From an uncultured Rivibacter sp. (GTDB lineage: Bacteria > Pseudomonadota > Gammaproteobacteria > Burkholderiales > Burkholderiaceae), in NCBI GenBank assembly GCA_946480925.1, contig CAMLLU010000004.1, positions 62,001 through 126,000 of the forward strand: a stretch of 64,000 bases of DNA, written 5' to 3'. Made by a program: the position numbers and the translations under genes. Positions 48,836 to 58,287 of this stretch are shown here, in pieces. The notes below the pieces were generated by a model. That model saw nothing but the letters and a program-made list of their open reading frames with translations. It ran no database searches and was not told where the DNA came from. The stretch's first letter is position 1. Each line of letters starts with the position of its first letter.

Positions 48836-51280
48836 TCAAGCCAGCGCTGGCCGTACGGCGCTCGGGGTACCGGTACCTCCGCCCTGTTGCGCCAGCATGC
48901 GCGCCAGGGCCTCGGGTGCCACTGCCGGGGAGAAAAGAAACCCCTGGAACTCATCGCAACCCGCAGCCTGCAGAAAGCGTCGCTGCGCCTCGGTCTCCAC
49001 CCCTTCGGCAATGATGCCCAGCCGCAGCGCCTTACCCAGGTGAATGATGGCGCGGGCAATGCCGACGTCACTTTCATCTTCTGGCAAGCCCTTGATGAAC
49101 GAACGGTCGATCTTGAGCTTGCGGATCGGGAAACGCTTCAGGTAGCCGAGACTGGAGTAGCCGGTGCCGAAGTCGTCGATGGCGAGCAGCACGCCCAGGC
49201 GCGCCAGTGCACGCAGCCGCAGCAGGGCCTCGTCGGCGTCCCTCAGCAGGATCGACTCGGTGAGTTCGAGCTCCAGGTATTCGGCCGGCAGCCCCGCACC
49301 GGCCAGCACGCCGGCCACGCGCTCGACGAAGCTGACCTGCTGGAACTGCAGCGCCGACACGTTGATCGACACCGTGGTCGGATGCCCGGCGCGATACCAC
49401 TGCGCTCCCTGGCGCACCGCCTCGGCCAGCACCCAGTCGCCGAGCGCGACGATGAAGCCGCTTTCCTCGGCCACCGGAATGAACTGCGCCGGCGACATGT
49501 CGCCCATCTCCGGATCGCCCCAGCGGATCAACGCCTCTGCGCCGATGATGGCGGTGCTGCCCAGCTCGACCTGCGGCTGGTAGTGCAACTTGAAGGCGCC
49601 ATTGGCCAGTGCCAGCCGCATCGCGTGGTCCAGCTTCATGCGCGACAGCAGGTCCACGTTCATCTGCGGCTTGTAGAAGCGGAAGCTGCCTCGGCCACGC
49701 TCCTTCACGCGGTACATCGCCGTGTCGGCGTGCTTGACGAGGTCGTCGAGCGTGACCCCGTCGTTCGGGTACATCGCCACGCCGATGCTGGCGGTGACGG
49801 AGAAGTTCAAGGCCCCCAGAGCAAACGGCAGCGCCAGCGACTCGAGGATGCGACGCGCAGTGAATTCGGCGCCACGCGCGTCGGCCTCGTGCAGCAGCAT
49901 CACGAACTCGTCGCCGCCCAGCCGTGCCACCGTGTCCACTTCACGCAGGCAGCCCTTGAGCCGCTCGGACACTTCCATCAGCACCCGGTCGCCGAAATGG
50001 TGGCCCAGCGAGTCGTTGATGTGCTTGAAGCGATCGAGGTCGAGGAACAGCAGCGCGAAGCTGCTGCTGTCACGCCGCGCCAGCGCAAGCGCGAACTCGA
50101 TGCGTTCGGTGAGCCTCAGCCGGTTGGGCAGCCCGGTCAGCGCGTCGGAATAGGCGAGCTGTTCGATGCGCTGCTGGTCGTGCAGCTTGTCGGTCAGGTC
50201 GCGGAAAAAGCAGATGCAGTGCTGTGGCGCGCCGGCCGTGTCGGCCACCCGCACGAACGACACCTGCCCAGGGCGCGCCTGGCCGTCGGCGCCGCGATGC
50301 CACAGCTCGCCGGCCCAGTAGCCTTGGCTGGCCAACGCCTGCTCGGCGCGCGCGATGCCGCCTTCATCGGCCGGGTCGTGGATCAGCTCATGAAGCAGTC
50401 GCCCTGTCACGCCGCCTTCGCTGCCGCCCAGCAGCCTTTCGCAGCTGGGGTTGGCGGCCACGATGCGGTAGTTCGCATCGGTGACGAAGATGGCGTCGAG
50501 ACTGGCCTCGAACACCTTGGCCGCGAGCTGCAGCCGCGACTCGCTGGCCAGGCGCTGGGTGACGTCGCGAAACGAATAAACCCGCCCGATCGGGCGGCCA
50601 CGGCCGTATTGCGGCAGTGTCACGCGCTCGATCACCTTGCCGGAGCGCAGCATCAGCACGTCGGTGGCCTGCAACAGCGGCGTGCTATCGATGTCCTGCT
50701 GGCGGCGCGTGTAGCCGGCCTCGTCGACAACGCCACCATGCATCCAGGCGTAGATGGCGTCGTCGTTGCGCTCGGTGAGCAGCGCTTGCGGCAGCTCCCA
50801 CAGCGTGGCAAAGCGCTGGTTGTAGCCACGAATGGCACCGTCCAGGTCGGTCACCAGAATGCCATCGGCCGTGCTTTCCAGCGTGGCACGCAATTCGGCC
50901 ACCAGCTTCTCGAGCTCGTCTTCGGTACGGCGCTGTTCGCTCAGGTCACGCGCCCCCACCACGTAGACCGACTGCTCGGGGGCCACCCAGACCCGGCTGA
51001 CGCGGCGCTCCACCTGGACGGTGCTGCCATCGCGCCGGCGGACCAGCGTCTCGGACAGGATGGCGTCGGACACTCCGGCTGCCACGTCTTCCCAGAAGAA
51101 CAGGTCCTCGGGCGCGGCCGCCAGCTCCACCACCGGCAGGCCGATCAGCTCACCGGCCGGAGCACGCAGCAGGCGGGCCGCTGCCTGGTTGACCGCCACG
51201 AGGCGCAGCTCGTGCGGATCGACCACCCACACCGATTCGAGCATGCCGTCGATGAGGTTCTTCCACGAACCGAAATTCAT
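48836..51280 (-). CDS. PAS-PAS-PAS-GGDEF-EAL cyclic di-GMP signalling protein
   Basis: Predicted cytosolic sensor that makes and/or breaks c-di-GMP. The 814 residues hold three PAS-like domains (about 10-115, 130-240, 255-365). A GGDEF domain follows with an intact GGDEF at 455-459 and the inhibitory I-site RxxD (REVD, 446-449) at the correct spacing. The EAL domain has EAL at 582-584, DDFGTGYSS at 702-710 and EGVET. Both active sites look complete. No membrane segment is visible. The start overlaps the HD-GYP stop (ATGA), so the two are coupled. The ligand sensed is unknown. Confidence 0.93.
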   Translation of the reverse strand: MNFGSWKNLIDGMLESVWVVDPHELRLVAVNQAAARLLRAPAGELIGLPVVELAAAPEDLFFWEDVAAGVSDAILSETLVRRRDGSTVQVERRVSRVWVAPEQSVYVVGARDLSEQRRTEDELEKLVAELRATLESTADGILVTDLDGAIRGYNQRFATLWELPQALLTERNDDAIYAWMHGGVVDEAGYTRRQQDIDSTPLLQATDVLMLRSGKVIERVTLPQYGRGRPIGRVYSFRDVTQRLASESRLQLAAKVFEASLDAIFVTDANYRIVAANPSCERLLGGSEGGVTGRLLHELIHDPADEGGIARAEQALASQGYWAGELWHRGADGQARPGQVSFVRVADTAGAPQHCICFFRDLTDKLHDQQRIEQLAYSDALTGLPNRLRLTERIEFALALARRDSSSFALLFLDLDRFKHINDSLGHHFGDRVLMEVSERLKGCLREVDTVARLGGDEFVMLLHEADARGAEFTARRILESLALPFALGALNFSVTASIGVAMYPNDGVTLDDLVKHADTAMYRVKERGRGSFRFYKPQMNVDLLSRMKLDHAMRLALANGAFKLHYQPQVELGSTAIIGAEALIRWGDPEMGDMSPAQFIPVAEESGFIVALGDWVLAEAVRQGAQWYRAGHPTTVSINVSALQFQQVSFVERVAGVLAGAGLPAEYLELELTESILLRDADEALLRLRALARLGVLLAIDDFGTGYSSLGYLKRFPIRKLKIDRSFIKGLPEDESDVGIARAIIHLGKALRLGIIAEGVETEAQRRFLQAAGCDEFQGFLFSPAVAPEALARMLAQQGGGTGTPSAVRPALA

Positions 51281-52575
51281 TTCCCGGCCTCCGTGGCCGG
51301 CAGTTCGCGTGCGCGTTCGAAGAAGTAGCAGATGCGCTGCCGCGGCGACAGATAGTCGAGCGTCGCTCGCGGAAGCTGCTGCGGCTTCAGGCTGCGCCGC
51401 ACGCCGAGATCAGGCGTGTCCTCCAGGTCGAGCACCAGGCATTCGGCCCGCGGCACACGCGCGTCATGCACCACCACGCGCGGCTTGAGCGGCCGCGCCG
51501 AGTTGACCGACACCACCAGCGCATAGCGATCATCGGTGAGCTGCACCACCGAGCCAGGCGGGTACACGCCCATCATCTTGATGAAAGCCCCGAGCATGGC
51601 CGCGTCGTACCGGGTCTTCATCTGCGCAAAGATGTACGACAGCGCCTCGTGCGGCGTCATGGCCTGGGCCAGGTTGGCCGGATTGCACAGGTTGTCGTAG
51701 CGGTTGACCAGCGCGACGATGAGGCCGGCCCGGCTGATGCGTTCCGCCCCCACGTGCAGAGGAAAGCCGCTGCCGTCGACGTGTTCGTGATGCTGGCCGA
51801 TCACCAGCGTGGCACCAGCGCTCAGGCTCATCTTGCGAGCCAGGTTCACACCGTGGTTCACGTGCTCCTGGTACAGGCGGGTCTGCGCCGCCGAAAAGCT
51901 GTCGTCCTTGTGGCGCACGCGATCGGGCAGTTCGATCTTGCCGATGTCGTGCAGCAGCGCGCCGACGCCCAGGTCGGCCATCTCCTGCGCGTCCAGGCCG
52001 ATGGCATTGCCGAGCAGCAGCGAGGTCACCGTGACGTTCAGTGCGTGCGTCGAAGCACGGTCGCCAGCGCCTTCGCTGAGCAACCGGATGCAGATCTCGT
52101 CGGCGCAGGAGATCTTGTCGAGAAAGCCGCTGACCAGCCGTTCGCATTGTTCACGCGTGGCCACCGGCTGCGTGGGGCACAGCTCCACGGCCTGCTTGTA
52201 GGCCCGGGCAGCCTCGGCGAACTGGCGCTCGCAAAGGCGCAGGCTGGCCTGCTGGCGCAGCAGCGTTTCGCAGCGGACTCGCATGGCAGCCTCGCGCGCT
52301 TCGGCTTCGGCGTTTTCGGCTTCGTTGGCAGCGTCGCCTACGGCCTGCGGCGCCAGCAAGGTCGGCTGCAGCGGCACTTCGGGATCGCTGCGCTCGGGTG
52401 AATAGCGCACGCGGGTGAGTCCCAAACCGCGGATGGTGGCGATCTGGTCGGCCGAGGTGACCTTGAAGCTGCTGAGCGGAAAGGGATGGCCCATCCACCC
52501 CACGTCGAGGTGGATGTACATGCCGACGCGCAGCTGTGCCGCGTCGACATAGTGCGGATCCAATTTGCTTTTCAT
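51277..52575 (-). CDS. HD-GYP domain protein (predicted c-di-GMP phosphodiesterase)
   Basis: 432 residues: an N-terminal DUF3391 domain (QLRVGMYIHLDVGWMGHPFP), an Ala/Glu-rich stretch (80-130), and an HD-GYP domain with His 209-Asp 210 in ALLHDIGKIELPD and HHEHVDGSGFP at 262-272. The GYP signature reads GFP here, a conservative change; metal-binding residues are kept. It would hydrolyse c-di-GMP. It is 62 bp downstream of the sensor kinase gene and overlaps the GGDEF-EAL gene, so a signalling operon is likely. Confidence 0.92.
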   Translation of the reverse strand: MKSKLDPHYVDAAQLRVGMYIHLDVGWMGHPFPLSSFKVTSADQIATIRGLGLTRVRYSPERSDPEVPLQPTLLAPQAVGDAANEAENAEAEAREAAMRVRCETLLRQQASLRLCERQFAEAARAYKQAVELCPTQPVATREQCERLVSGFLDKISCADEICIRLLSEGAGDRASTHALNVTVTSLLLGNAIGLDAQEMADLGVGALLHDIGKIELPDRVRHKDDSFSAAQTRLYQEHVNHGVNLARKMSLSAGATLVIGQHHEHVDGSGFPLHVGAERISRAGLIVALVNRYDNLCNPANLAQAMTPHEALSYIFAQMKTRYDAAMLGAFIKMMGVYPPGSVVQLTDDRYALVVSVNSARPLKPRVVVHDARVPRAECLVLDLEDTPDLGVRRSLKPQQLPRATLDYLSPRQRICYFFERARELPATEAGK

Positions 52576-52637
52576 CCCTGACAGTCAGCTTCTGCCCATG
52601 AAGGCGTTTTGTTCCTTCAGCGGGTATCGGCAGCGTT

Positions 52638-54059
52638 TCAGGCTTCTTGAGCACGCCGCAGGTGCAGCGAGAAACAAGTACCCACGATTTCCGGGGCGCT
52701 CGCCACGGTAAGGCGCCCGCCCAGGCGCTCGCTGACCTCGCGAGCAATGGCGAGCCCCAGTCCGGAGCCGTCGTCATTGCGGCGGTCGGCGCGGTCGCCG
52801 CGCCAGAACGGCTCGAACACCTGCGCCAGGTGATCGGGCGGGATGCCAGGCCCGTCGTCGTGCACGCTGATGCGCACCTCGGCGCCGTCCTGCTCAACAC
52901 GCAGTTCGATGGTGGGGCCGCCGTAGCGCAGCGCGTTGTCGAGCAGGTTGTTGACGATCTCGCCCAGCCACACCGGATGGGCCCACGCCAGGCAAGGCTG
53001 CGGCGGCGCTTCGAGGGCGATGTTGCGCCCTTCGCGCACCGCCTGCAGCACCAGCGGCTCGGCGGCGCTGCGCAGCACCGGCGTCACGTCGAGCACCTGC
53101 TGCGACTGCCCGTCGGTCAATGCGCCCTCGGCGCGCGCCAGGCGCAGCAGTTGCGCAATGAGCCGCGCCATGCGGTCGGTCGACAGCGCCAACGCCTCGG
53201 TGAGCTGGCCCCAGCTGCCTTCTGGCAGCTCTTGCGTCTCATGCTGCAGCTCCTGCACCAGCACGCGCAGGCCGGCCACCGGCGTGCGCAGCTGGTGCGC
53301 GGCATCGGCCACGAACCGGCGCTGGCCGTCGATGGAGCGCCGTACGTTGCCCAGCAGCGTGTTGATGCGCTCGATCAGCGGCAGGATCTCGCGCGGCACG
53401 GCCGCCAGCGGCAGCGGCCGCAGGTCATGCGCATCGCGCCGCTCGACCTCGCCGATCACTTCGCGCAACGGCGCCACGCCGCGGCGTATGCCCCAGGCCA
53501 GCAGCACGAAGGTCAGCGTTCCCAGCGCCAGCGTCGGCCCGATCGCCCCCCACTGCACCTCGCGCACCAGCTGTGCGCGCCTGCGGGTGGTCTCGACCAC
53601 CACCACCGTGACGAGCTGGTCGAGCATCGGCGAAGCCACCGTCACGAGCGCGCCGCGCACCGGCTCTTTCAGATAGGTGGCGTCGAACAGCACGGTCTTG
53701 TCGAGGCGGCGCGTGCGCGTCGGCGGCATCGGCAGGTCGCCCGTGCCGGCCAGCACCTGGCCGTCTTCGTCCACAACCATGAAGCTGTTGCGGTCAGCCA
53801 CGTCCCACGACATGAGTTCCAGCGTCTGGCGGCTGATCTGGATGCTGGGCCCCTGCTCACCCCAGCTGACCTGCGTGGCAATGGCGCCAGCCTCGTCTTG
53901 CAGGGCACGGTCGAACGCGGCGTTGCCGGCATAGCGCGCCACCGCATAAGCGCCACCGGCGGCCACCACCATGCCGAACAACCAAACCCACAACAGCGGC
54001 GCCAGCAACTGGCGCCGCAGACTGGGCTGGCGCGGCGGGTCGAAGTCCGAACCTGCCAA
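52638..54059 (-). CDS. Sensor histidine kinase (TctE/QseC type)
   Basis: 473-residue membrane kinase. Two membrane segments (about 18-42 and about 172-192) flank a periplasmic 2CSK-type domain of about 130 residues. The HAMP-like region leads to the phosphorylated His in FVADAAHQLRTPVAGLRV. The ATPase domain has N-box NNLLDNALRYGG, G1 DDGPGIPPDH and G2 GSGLGLAIAREV. The start is a TTG at 54059, two bases after the regulator's stop; no in-frame ATG gives the first membrane segment. The TctE/QseC group senses varied ligands; the signal here is unknown. Confidence 0.92.
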   Translation of the reverse strand: MAGSDFDPPRQPSLRRQLLAPLLWVWLFGMVVAAGGAYAVARYAGNAAFDRALQDEAGAIATQVSWGEQGPSIQISRQTLELMSWDVADRNSFMVVDEDGQVLAGTGDLPMPPTRTRRLDKTVLFDATYLKEPVRGALVTVASPMLDQLVTVVVVETTRRRAQLVREVQWGAIGPTLALGTLTFVLLAWGIRRGVAPLREVIGEVERRDAHDLRPLPLAAVPREILPLIERINTLLGNVRRSIDGQRRFVADAAHQLRTPVAGLRVLVQELQHETQELPEGSWGQLTEALALSTDRMARLIAQLLRLARAEGALTDGQSQQVLDVTPVLRSAAEPLVLQAVREGRNIALEAPPQPCLAWAHPVWLGEIVNNLLDNALRYGGPTIELRVEQDGAEVRISVHDDGPGIPPDHLAQVFEPFWRGDRADRRNDDGSGLGLAIAREVSERLGGRLTVASAPEIVGTCFSLHLRRAQEA

Positions 54060-54061
54060 GC

Positions 54062-54766
54062 TCAGTCGCCAGCCTCGGCGGACGGCTCGCCGGACTCGGC
54101 CGCCTCCATCACGTAGCCGAAGCCACGCACCGTCTTGATCACCACGCCGAGCTCTCCGAACCGCTTGCGCAGCCGGTGCACGTAGACCTCGACGGAGTTT
54201 TCGCTGAAGTCGGCCTCCCAGTTCGAGAGTGTCGAGACGATCAGCTCCTTCGGCACCACGCGGCCCGGCTTGGCCATCAGCATCTCGGTCAACGCGAATT
54301 CACGCGGCGACAACCGCACCCGTTCGCCGTTGCATCGCAATTCCTTGTGCTGCAGATCCATCGTCAACGACCCGAGCTGCAGCGTGTCGTCCACGCGGCC
54401 ATCGGAACGGCGCTTCAGCGCACGCAAGCGGGCCAGTAGCTCAGGAATGTCGAAAGGCTTGACGAGGTAGTCATCGGCGCCGGCGTCGAGGCCCTGCACG
54501 CGGTCACGCACGTCGTCGCGCGCCGTCAACAGCAGTACCGGCAGCTTGGCGCCCTGCTTGCGCCAGCAGCGCAACACGTCCATGCCGTCACGACGCGGCA
54601 GGCCCAGGTCGAGCACGGCCATGTCGAACTGACTCACCAGCCCTTCGGCACAGGCAGCCACGCCATCGGCCAGCACATCGACCTGCCAACCTTCACGCTG
54701 CAATGCTCTTGCCACGCCCAAGCTGAGAGCCGAGTCGTCTTCCACCAACAACACCCGCACCGCCAT
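54062..54766 (-). CDS. OmpR-family response regulator
   Basis: Two-component transcription factor, 234 residues. The start is the ATG at 54766 with GGAGGTG upstream. The receiver domain has Asp 10/Asp 11, phosphorylated Asp 53 (AVLDLGLPRRDG), Thr 81 and Lys 103 (YLVKPFD). The C-terminal winged-helix domain has LRCNGERVRLSPREFALTEM and VYVHRLRKRFGELGVVIKTV. It pairs with the kinase downstream; targets are unknown, but the HD-GYP and GGDEF-EAL genes beyond the kinase may be in the same transcript. Confidence 0.94.
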   Translation of the reverse strand: MAVRVLLVEDDSALSLGVARALQREGWQVDVLADGVAACAEGLVSQFDMAVLDLGLPRRDGMDVLRCWRKQGAKLPVLLLTARDDVRDRVQGLDAGADDYLVKPFDIPELLARLRALKRRSDGRVDDTLQLGSLTMDLQHKELRCNGERVRLSPREFALTEMLMAKPGRVVPKELIVSTLSNWEADFSENSVEVYVHRLRKRFGELGVVIKTVRGFGYVMEAAESGEPSAEAGD

Positions 54767-54807
54767 CGCCACCTCCAGGGGAAGGAATTGTCGCCGTGCC
54801 CCACCAT

Positions 54808-54835
54808 GAAAAAGGCCGGCGCAGGGCCGGCCTTT
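54808..54835 (-). terminator. Rho-independent terminator of sodB
   Basis: On the minus strand the 10-bp stem AAAGGCCGGC / GCCGGCCTTT with a 5-base loop is followed by TTTTTC. It lies 21 bases after the sodB stop and separates it from the regulator gene. Confidence 0.85.
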
Positions 54836-54855
54836 CCTCTCAATAGAGCGAAGGA

Positions 54856-55437
54856 TCAGGCGAAATTCTTCTCGGCGAAGTCCCAGTTCACGAGGCTGGT
54901 CAGGAAGGTCTCGACGAACTTCGGACGTGCGTTGCGGTAGTCGACGTAATAGGCGTGTTCCCACACGTCGATGGTGAGCAGCGGCTTGTCGGCGGTGGTG
55001 AGCGGCGTGGCGGCGTTGCTGGTGTTGACGATGTCCACCGAGCCGTCGGCCTTCTTCACGAGCCAGGTCCAGCCGGAACCGAAGTTGCCGACGGCCGACT
55101 TGGTGAAGGCCTCCTTGAGGGCGGCGTAGCTGCCGAACTTGGCATTGATGGCCGCAGCGAGCGCGCCTTTCGGCTCACCGCCGCCTTGCGGCTTCATGCA
55201 GTTCCAGAAGAAGGTGTGGTTCCAGACCTGGGCCGAGTTGTTGAAGATGCCACCGCTGGACTTCTTGATGATCTCTTCGAGGCCGAGGTTCTCGAACTCG
55301 GTGCCCTTGATGAGGTTGTTGAGGTTGGTGACGTAGGCCTGATGGTGCTTGCCGTAGTGGTATTCGAAGGTTTCCTTCGACATGTGCGGAGCGAGCGCAT
55401 CAGCCGCGTAGGGCAGTGGGGGCAGGGTATGTTCCAT
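54856..55437 (-). CDS. sodB: Superoxide dismutase [Fe]
   Basis: Cytosolic iron superoxide dismutase, 193 residues. The start is the ATG at 55437 ([20 protein letters not shown]). Metal ligands are visible: His in [13 protein letters not shown], His in [15 protein letters not shown], and Asp/His in [16 protein letters not shown]. The Gln in AQVWNHTF is the Fe-type position (Mn enzymes have the outer-sphere Gln elsewhere). Own terminator downstream and a gap of about 100 bp to xseA upstream suggest a separate transcript. Confidence 0.96.
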   Translation of the reverse strand: MEHTLPPLPYAADALAPHMSKETFEYHYGKHHQAYVTNLNNLIKGTEFENLGLEEIIKKSSGGIFNNSAQVWNHTFFWNCMKPQGGGEPKGALAAAINAKFGSYAALKEAFTKSAVGNFGSGWTWLVKKADGSVDIVNTSNAATPLTTADKPLLTIDVWEHAYYVDYRNARPKFVETFLTSLVNWDFAEKNFA

Positions 55438-55540
55438 GTCTTCTTCCTCTCGTGACTCGTGGTGGTTGGAATGAACCGGACGATTGTAGGCAGGCACGAT
55501 GGCCCTTCGGTGTCTGCAGCCTTGTGCGCACACCGACCTG

Positions 55541-56842
55541 TCAGCGCTCGTCGGCCTCGACCTTGATGACCTGCGCTTCGAGACGCCCATCGGCCAGCAC
55601 CGCCACCACGCCCTGCCCTGCCTGGACCTGGGCAGCCGACGTGATCGCATGGCCTCGTTCGTCGCTGAGCCAGGCATAGCCTCGCTGGAGCACGCGTTGC
55701 GGGTCGAGCGCCGCCAGCCGGTTCCCCAGTGAATCGAGCCGCTGCTTGTGCAGCAACTGAGCCATCGCTGCGGCGCGGTGTAGTCGCTCGGCCTGCCGCT
55801 GCAGGCCGCGTTCACGCGCTTCGCGCCAGCGTGCAGTGCCCGCCTGCCAGCGCTGCCGCAGAAGCGCCAGCGCCTGTCGGTGCTGCATCAACATCTGTGC
55901 CGGGCGCGCCATGCGCAATGCCGCATGGTCGAGCCGCTGGTCCGACACGTCCAGCTGACGTCGCACACGTTCGCGCATGCGGCGTGCCAGCGCCTGCAGT
56001 TGCGCTGCACAGTCGGCACACACCGGTGCCGCAAGCTCAGCCGCCGCGGTGGGCGTGGGCGCGCGCAGGTCAGCCGCCAGGTCGGCCAGCGTCACGTCGG
56101 TTTCATGCCCCACGCCACACACCACCGGCAGCGGGCTCGCGGCCACCGCTCGCACCACACGCTCGTCGTTGAACGCCCAGAGGTCTTCGAGCGAGCCACC
56201 GCCTCGGCACAGGATCAGCAACTCCACTTCTGCACGACGCCCAGCCAGCGCCAGGGCATTGACCAGTTGCCCTGGCGCGTCGACACCCTGTACTGCGCTT
56301 GGATACACCACCACCTCGACCTGCGGTGCACGCCGGGCCAGGGCCGTCACCACGTCGTGCAAGGCCGCGGCCCCCAGCGAGGTGACCACGCCGATGCGCC
56401 GCGGAAACTTCGGCAGCACGCGCTTGCGGGCGGCGTCGAACAGGCCCTGCGCTTCCAGCTTGGCCTTGAGCCGCAGGAACTGCTCGTACAACGCGCCGGC
56501 TCCTGCACTGCGCATGCTCTCGACCACGAACTGCAGGTCGCCGCGCGGTTCGTACACCGCAACGCGACCGCGCACCTCCACGAGCTGCCCCTCGGTCGGC
56601 TCGAAGTCGAGCAAGGCGGCGGCGCGACGGAACATCGCGCAGCGCAACAGCGCGGCGCCGGATTCGTCTTGCAGGCTGAAGTAGCAGTGACCGCTGACCG
56701 CGCGGCTGAAGGCGGCGAGTTCGCCGCGCACCGTGCAGGCACCGAAGCGCGCCGCCAGCGTGTCGGCCACGGCGTGCACGAGGCTCGCCACGCTCCACAC
56801 CTGCCTTGGAGCCCATGCGGGCGGTGCGTTCACGTCACGCAT
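55541..56842 (-). CDS. xseA: Exodeoxyribonuclease VII large subunit
   Basis: Catalytic subunit of the single-strand DNA exonuclease. The start is taken as the ATG at 56842 ([20 protein letters not shown]), just ahead of the conserved N-terminal OB fold ([20 protein letters not shown]). The catalytic domain has [36 protein letters not shown] and [21 protein letters not shown] coiled-coil Arg/Ala-rich C-terminus ends in the [12 protein letters not shown] block. Product 433 residues. xseB is not adjacent. Confidence 0.95.
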   Translation of the reverse strand: MRDVNAPPAWAPRQVWSVASLVHAVADTLAARFGACTVRGELAAFSRAVSGHCYFSLQDESGAALLRCAMFRRAAALLDFEPTEGQLVEVRGRVAVYEPRGDLQFVVESMRSAGAGALYEQFLRLKAKLEAQGLFDAARKRVLPKFPRRIGVVTSLGAAALHDVVTALARRAPQVEVVVYPSAVQGVDAPGQLVNALALAGRRAEVELLILCRGGGSLEDLWAFNDERVVRAVAASPLPVVCGVGHETDVTLADLAADLRAPTPTAAAELAAPVCADCAAQLQALARRMRERVRRQLDVSDQRLDHAALRMARPAQMLMQHRQALALLRQRWQAGTARWREARERGLQRQAERLHRAAAMAQLLHKQRLDSLGNRLAALDPQRVLQRGYAWLSDERGHAITSAAQVQAGQGVVAVLADGRLEAQVIKVEADER

Positions 56843-57170
56843 GCCGCGCCAGCCCAGTGTTTTTGCGGCACCAGAACTCCACAACCGCGCCACTACAGGC
56901 TTCGCGCCGGGGTGTGCATGTCATGGGGCTTTCACAATCGCGCAAGTCGTTGATACACAAGGGTTTTCCGTTGCCTTTTGTTTGAGCATTTTGTCGAAGC
57001 CCTTGATTTTTCGGGCCTTCGCGCCGGGGCGACCCCAGTTGCCCACAAAGTTGTCCACAGCAACGGTGGATGGATGCCGGCCAAAAAGACCTGTGTGGTG
57101 TGCACGCCGCGCCGGTCGATCCATGTCGCCTCGCGCAGGGCCATAATCGCGCCCGACTCAAAGCCGTCTA
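56843..57170. other. Intergenic region between divergent xseA and exbB
   Basis: 328 bp without a gene; it must hold the promoters of xseA and exbB. It is more AT-rich than its surroundings near 56950-57010. Two direct repeats of TTGYCCACA (57039-57047 and 57051-57059) resemble DnaA boxes but do not match the consensus TTATNCACA fully. An imperfect hairpin (CGAAGCCC to GGGCCTTCG, about 56995-57021) is present. CATAAT at 57142-57147 could be a -10 for exbB, but no clear -35 is seen. Confidence 0.5.
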
Positions 57171-57179
57171 GAGGGGATC

Positions 57180-57824
57180 TTGCTGTCGATCATACAAGCC
57201 GCTGGTTGGCCGATTTGGCCGCTGATCCTGTGTTCCATCGTCGCCCTGGCGCTGGTCATCGAGCGTTTTTCGAGCCTGCGCGCCACCCGCGTGGCGCCGC
57301 CGAAGCTGCTCGACGAAGTGATCTCCTTCACCCGCTCGAGCCTGCCGGCGCCTGACGTGGTCAACAAGCTCGCCAGCAACTCGGTGCTCGGCATGGTGCT
57401 GGCTTCGGGCCTGCGCGCGCTTGTCGCCGAGCCGCGCATCAGCGAGCAGGCGCTGCGCGCAGTGTTCGAATCCGCCGGCCGTGCGGCCATCCACAAGCTC
57501 GAGCGCTACCTCAACACGTTGGGCACCATCGCCACCGCCGCGCCGTTGCTGGGCCTGCTCGGCACGGTCGTCGGCATGATCGAGATCTTCGGCTCGCAGT
57601 CGCCCACCAGCGGCAGCAACCCGGAACAGTTGGCGCACGGCATCTCGGTGGCGCTGTACAACACCGCGTTCGGCCTGATCGTTGCAATCCCCTCCCTGAT
57701 GTTCTACCGCTACTTCCGCGGCTTGGTGCACGACTTCACCATCGAGTTGGAGCAGGCCGCCGAGCGCATGGTCCCGCACCTCATGCGCTTCGTCATCGCA
57801 CGCGACAAACAGCAACAGGGTTAA
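57180..57824 (+). CDS. exbB: MotA/TolQ/ExbB proton channel family protein
   Basis: Inner-membrane component of an energy-transducing complex with ExbD. The 214-residue protein has three membrane segments: about 8-26 (WPIWPLILCSIVALALVIE), about 112-132 (TIATAAPLLGLLGTVVGMIE) and about 152-172 (ALYNTAFGLIVAIPSLMF), the TolQ/ExbB pattern. The start is a TTG at 57180 with GAGGGG just upstream; no ATG would keep the first segment. It is followed by exbD after 9 bp, then lpxK, a combination common in betaproteobacteria. Confidence 0.92.
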   Translation: MLSIIQAAGWPIWPLILCSIVALALVIERFSSLRATRVAPPKLLDEVISFTRSSLPAPDVVNKLASNSVLGMVLASGLRALVAEPRISEQALRAVFESAGRAAIHKLERYLNTLGTIATAAPLLGLLGTVVGMIEIFGSQSPTSGSNPEQLAHGISVALYNTAFGLIVAIPSLMFYRYFRGLVHDFTIELEQAAERMVPHLMRFVIARDKQQQG

Positions 57825-57833
57825 AGCACTGTC

Positions 57834-58265
57834 ATGCGATTCACCCACCGCCGAAGCGAAGAGCCGGAGATCAACCTGATCCCGTTCATCGACGTGCTGC
57901 TGGTCGTGCTGATCTTCCTGATGCTCACGACCACCTACTCGAAGTTCACCGAGCTCAAGGTGAACCTGCCGGTGGCCGATTCAGAGCGTTCGCGCGACTA
58001 TCCGCGCGAGATCATCGTCGCAGTGGCAAGCGACGGCCGTTACGCGGTGAACAAGAAGCCGGTCGAAGGCCGCAGCATCGAGTCGCTGGCCACCGAGCTA
58101 GCCGCCGCAGCCGGCGGTGACAAGAACCGCATGGTCATCATTTCTGCCGACGCCACGGCGGCACACCAGAGCGTCATCAACGTGATGGACGCCGCGCGAC
58201 GCGCCGGCCTTTCGCAACTCACCTTCGCGACACAGTCCTCGCGCGCAGGCGGCGACTCGAACTGA
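57834..58265 (+). CDS. exbD: ExbD/TolR family biopolymer transport protein
   Basis: Single-pass protein of 143 residues; PEINLIPFIDVLLVVLIFLM contains the proton-pathway Asp 20 and the membrane segment, with a periplasmic C-terminal domain. It works with ExbB to convert proton flow to mechanical force. There is no tonB in the window. Because exbBD precede lpxK and kdsB, the pair may serve envelope functions, but no direct evidence is visible. Confidence 0.93.
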   Translation: MRFTHRRSEEPEINLIPFIDVLLVVLIFLMLTTTYSKFTELKVNLPVADSERSRDYPREIIVAVASDGRYAVNKKPVEGRSIESLATELAAAAGGDKNRMVIISADATAAHQSVINVMDAARRAGLSQLTFATQSSRAGGDSN

Positions 58266-58287
58266 GTCGCCGGCACGGAGTTCTCGC

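Noticed and set aside
48794..51328. 844-codon open frame on the plus strand
   Set aside because: Antisense to the PAS-GGDEF-EAL gene; His/Gln/Arg-rich composition typical of reverse-strand shadow frames.
57039..57059. Origin of replication
   Set aside because: Only two imperfect DnaA-like boxes, no dnaA/dnaN/rpmH neighbourhood.
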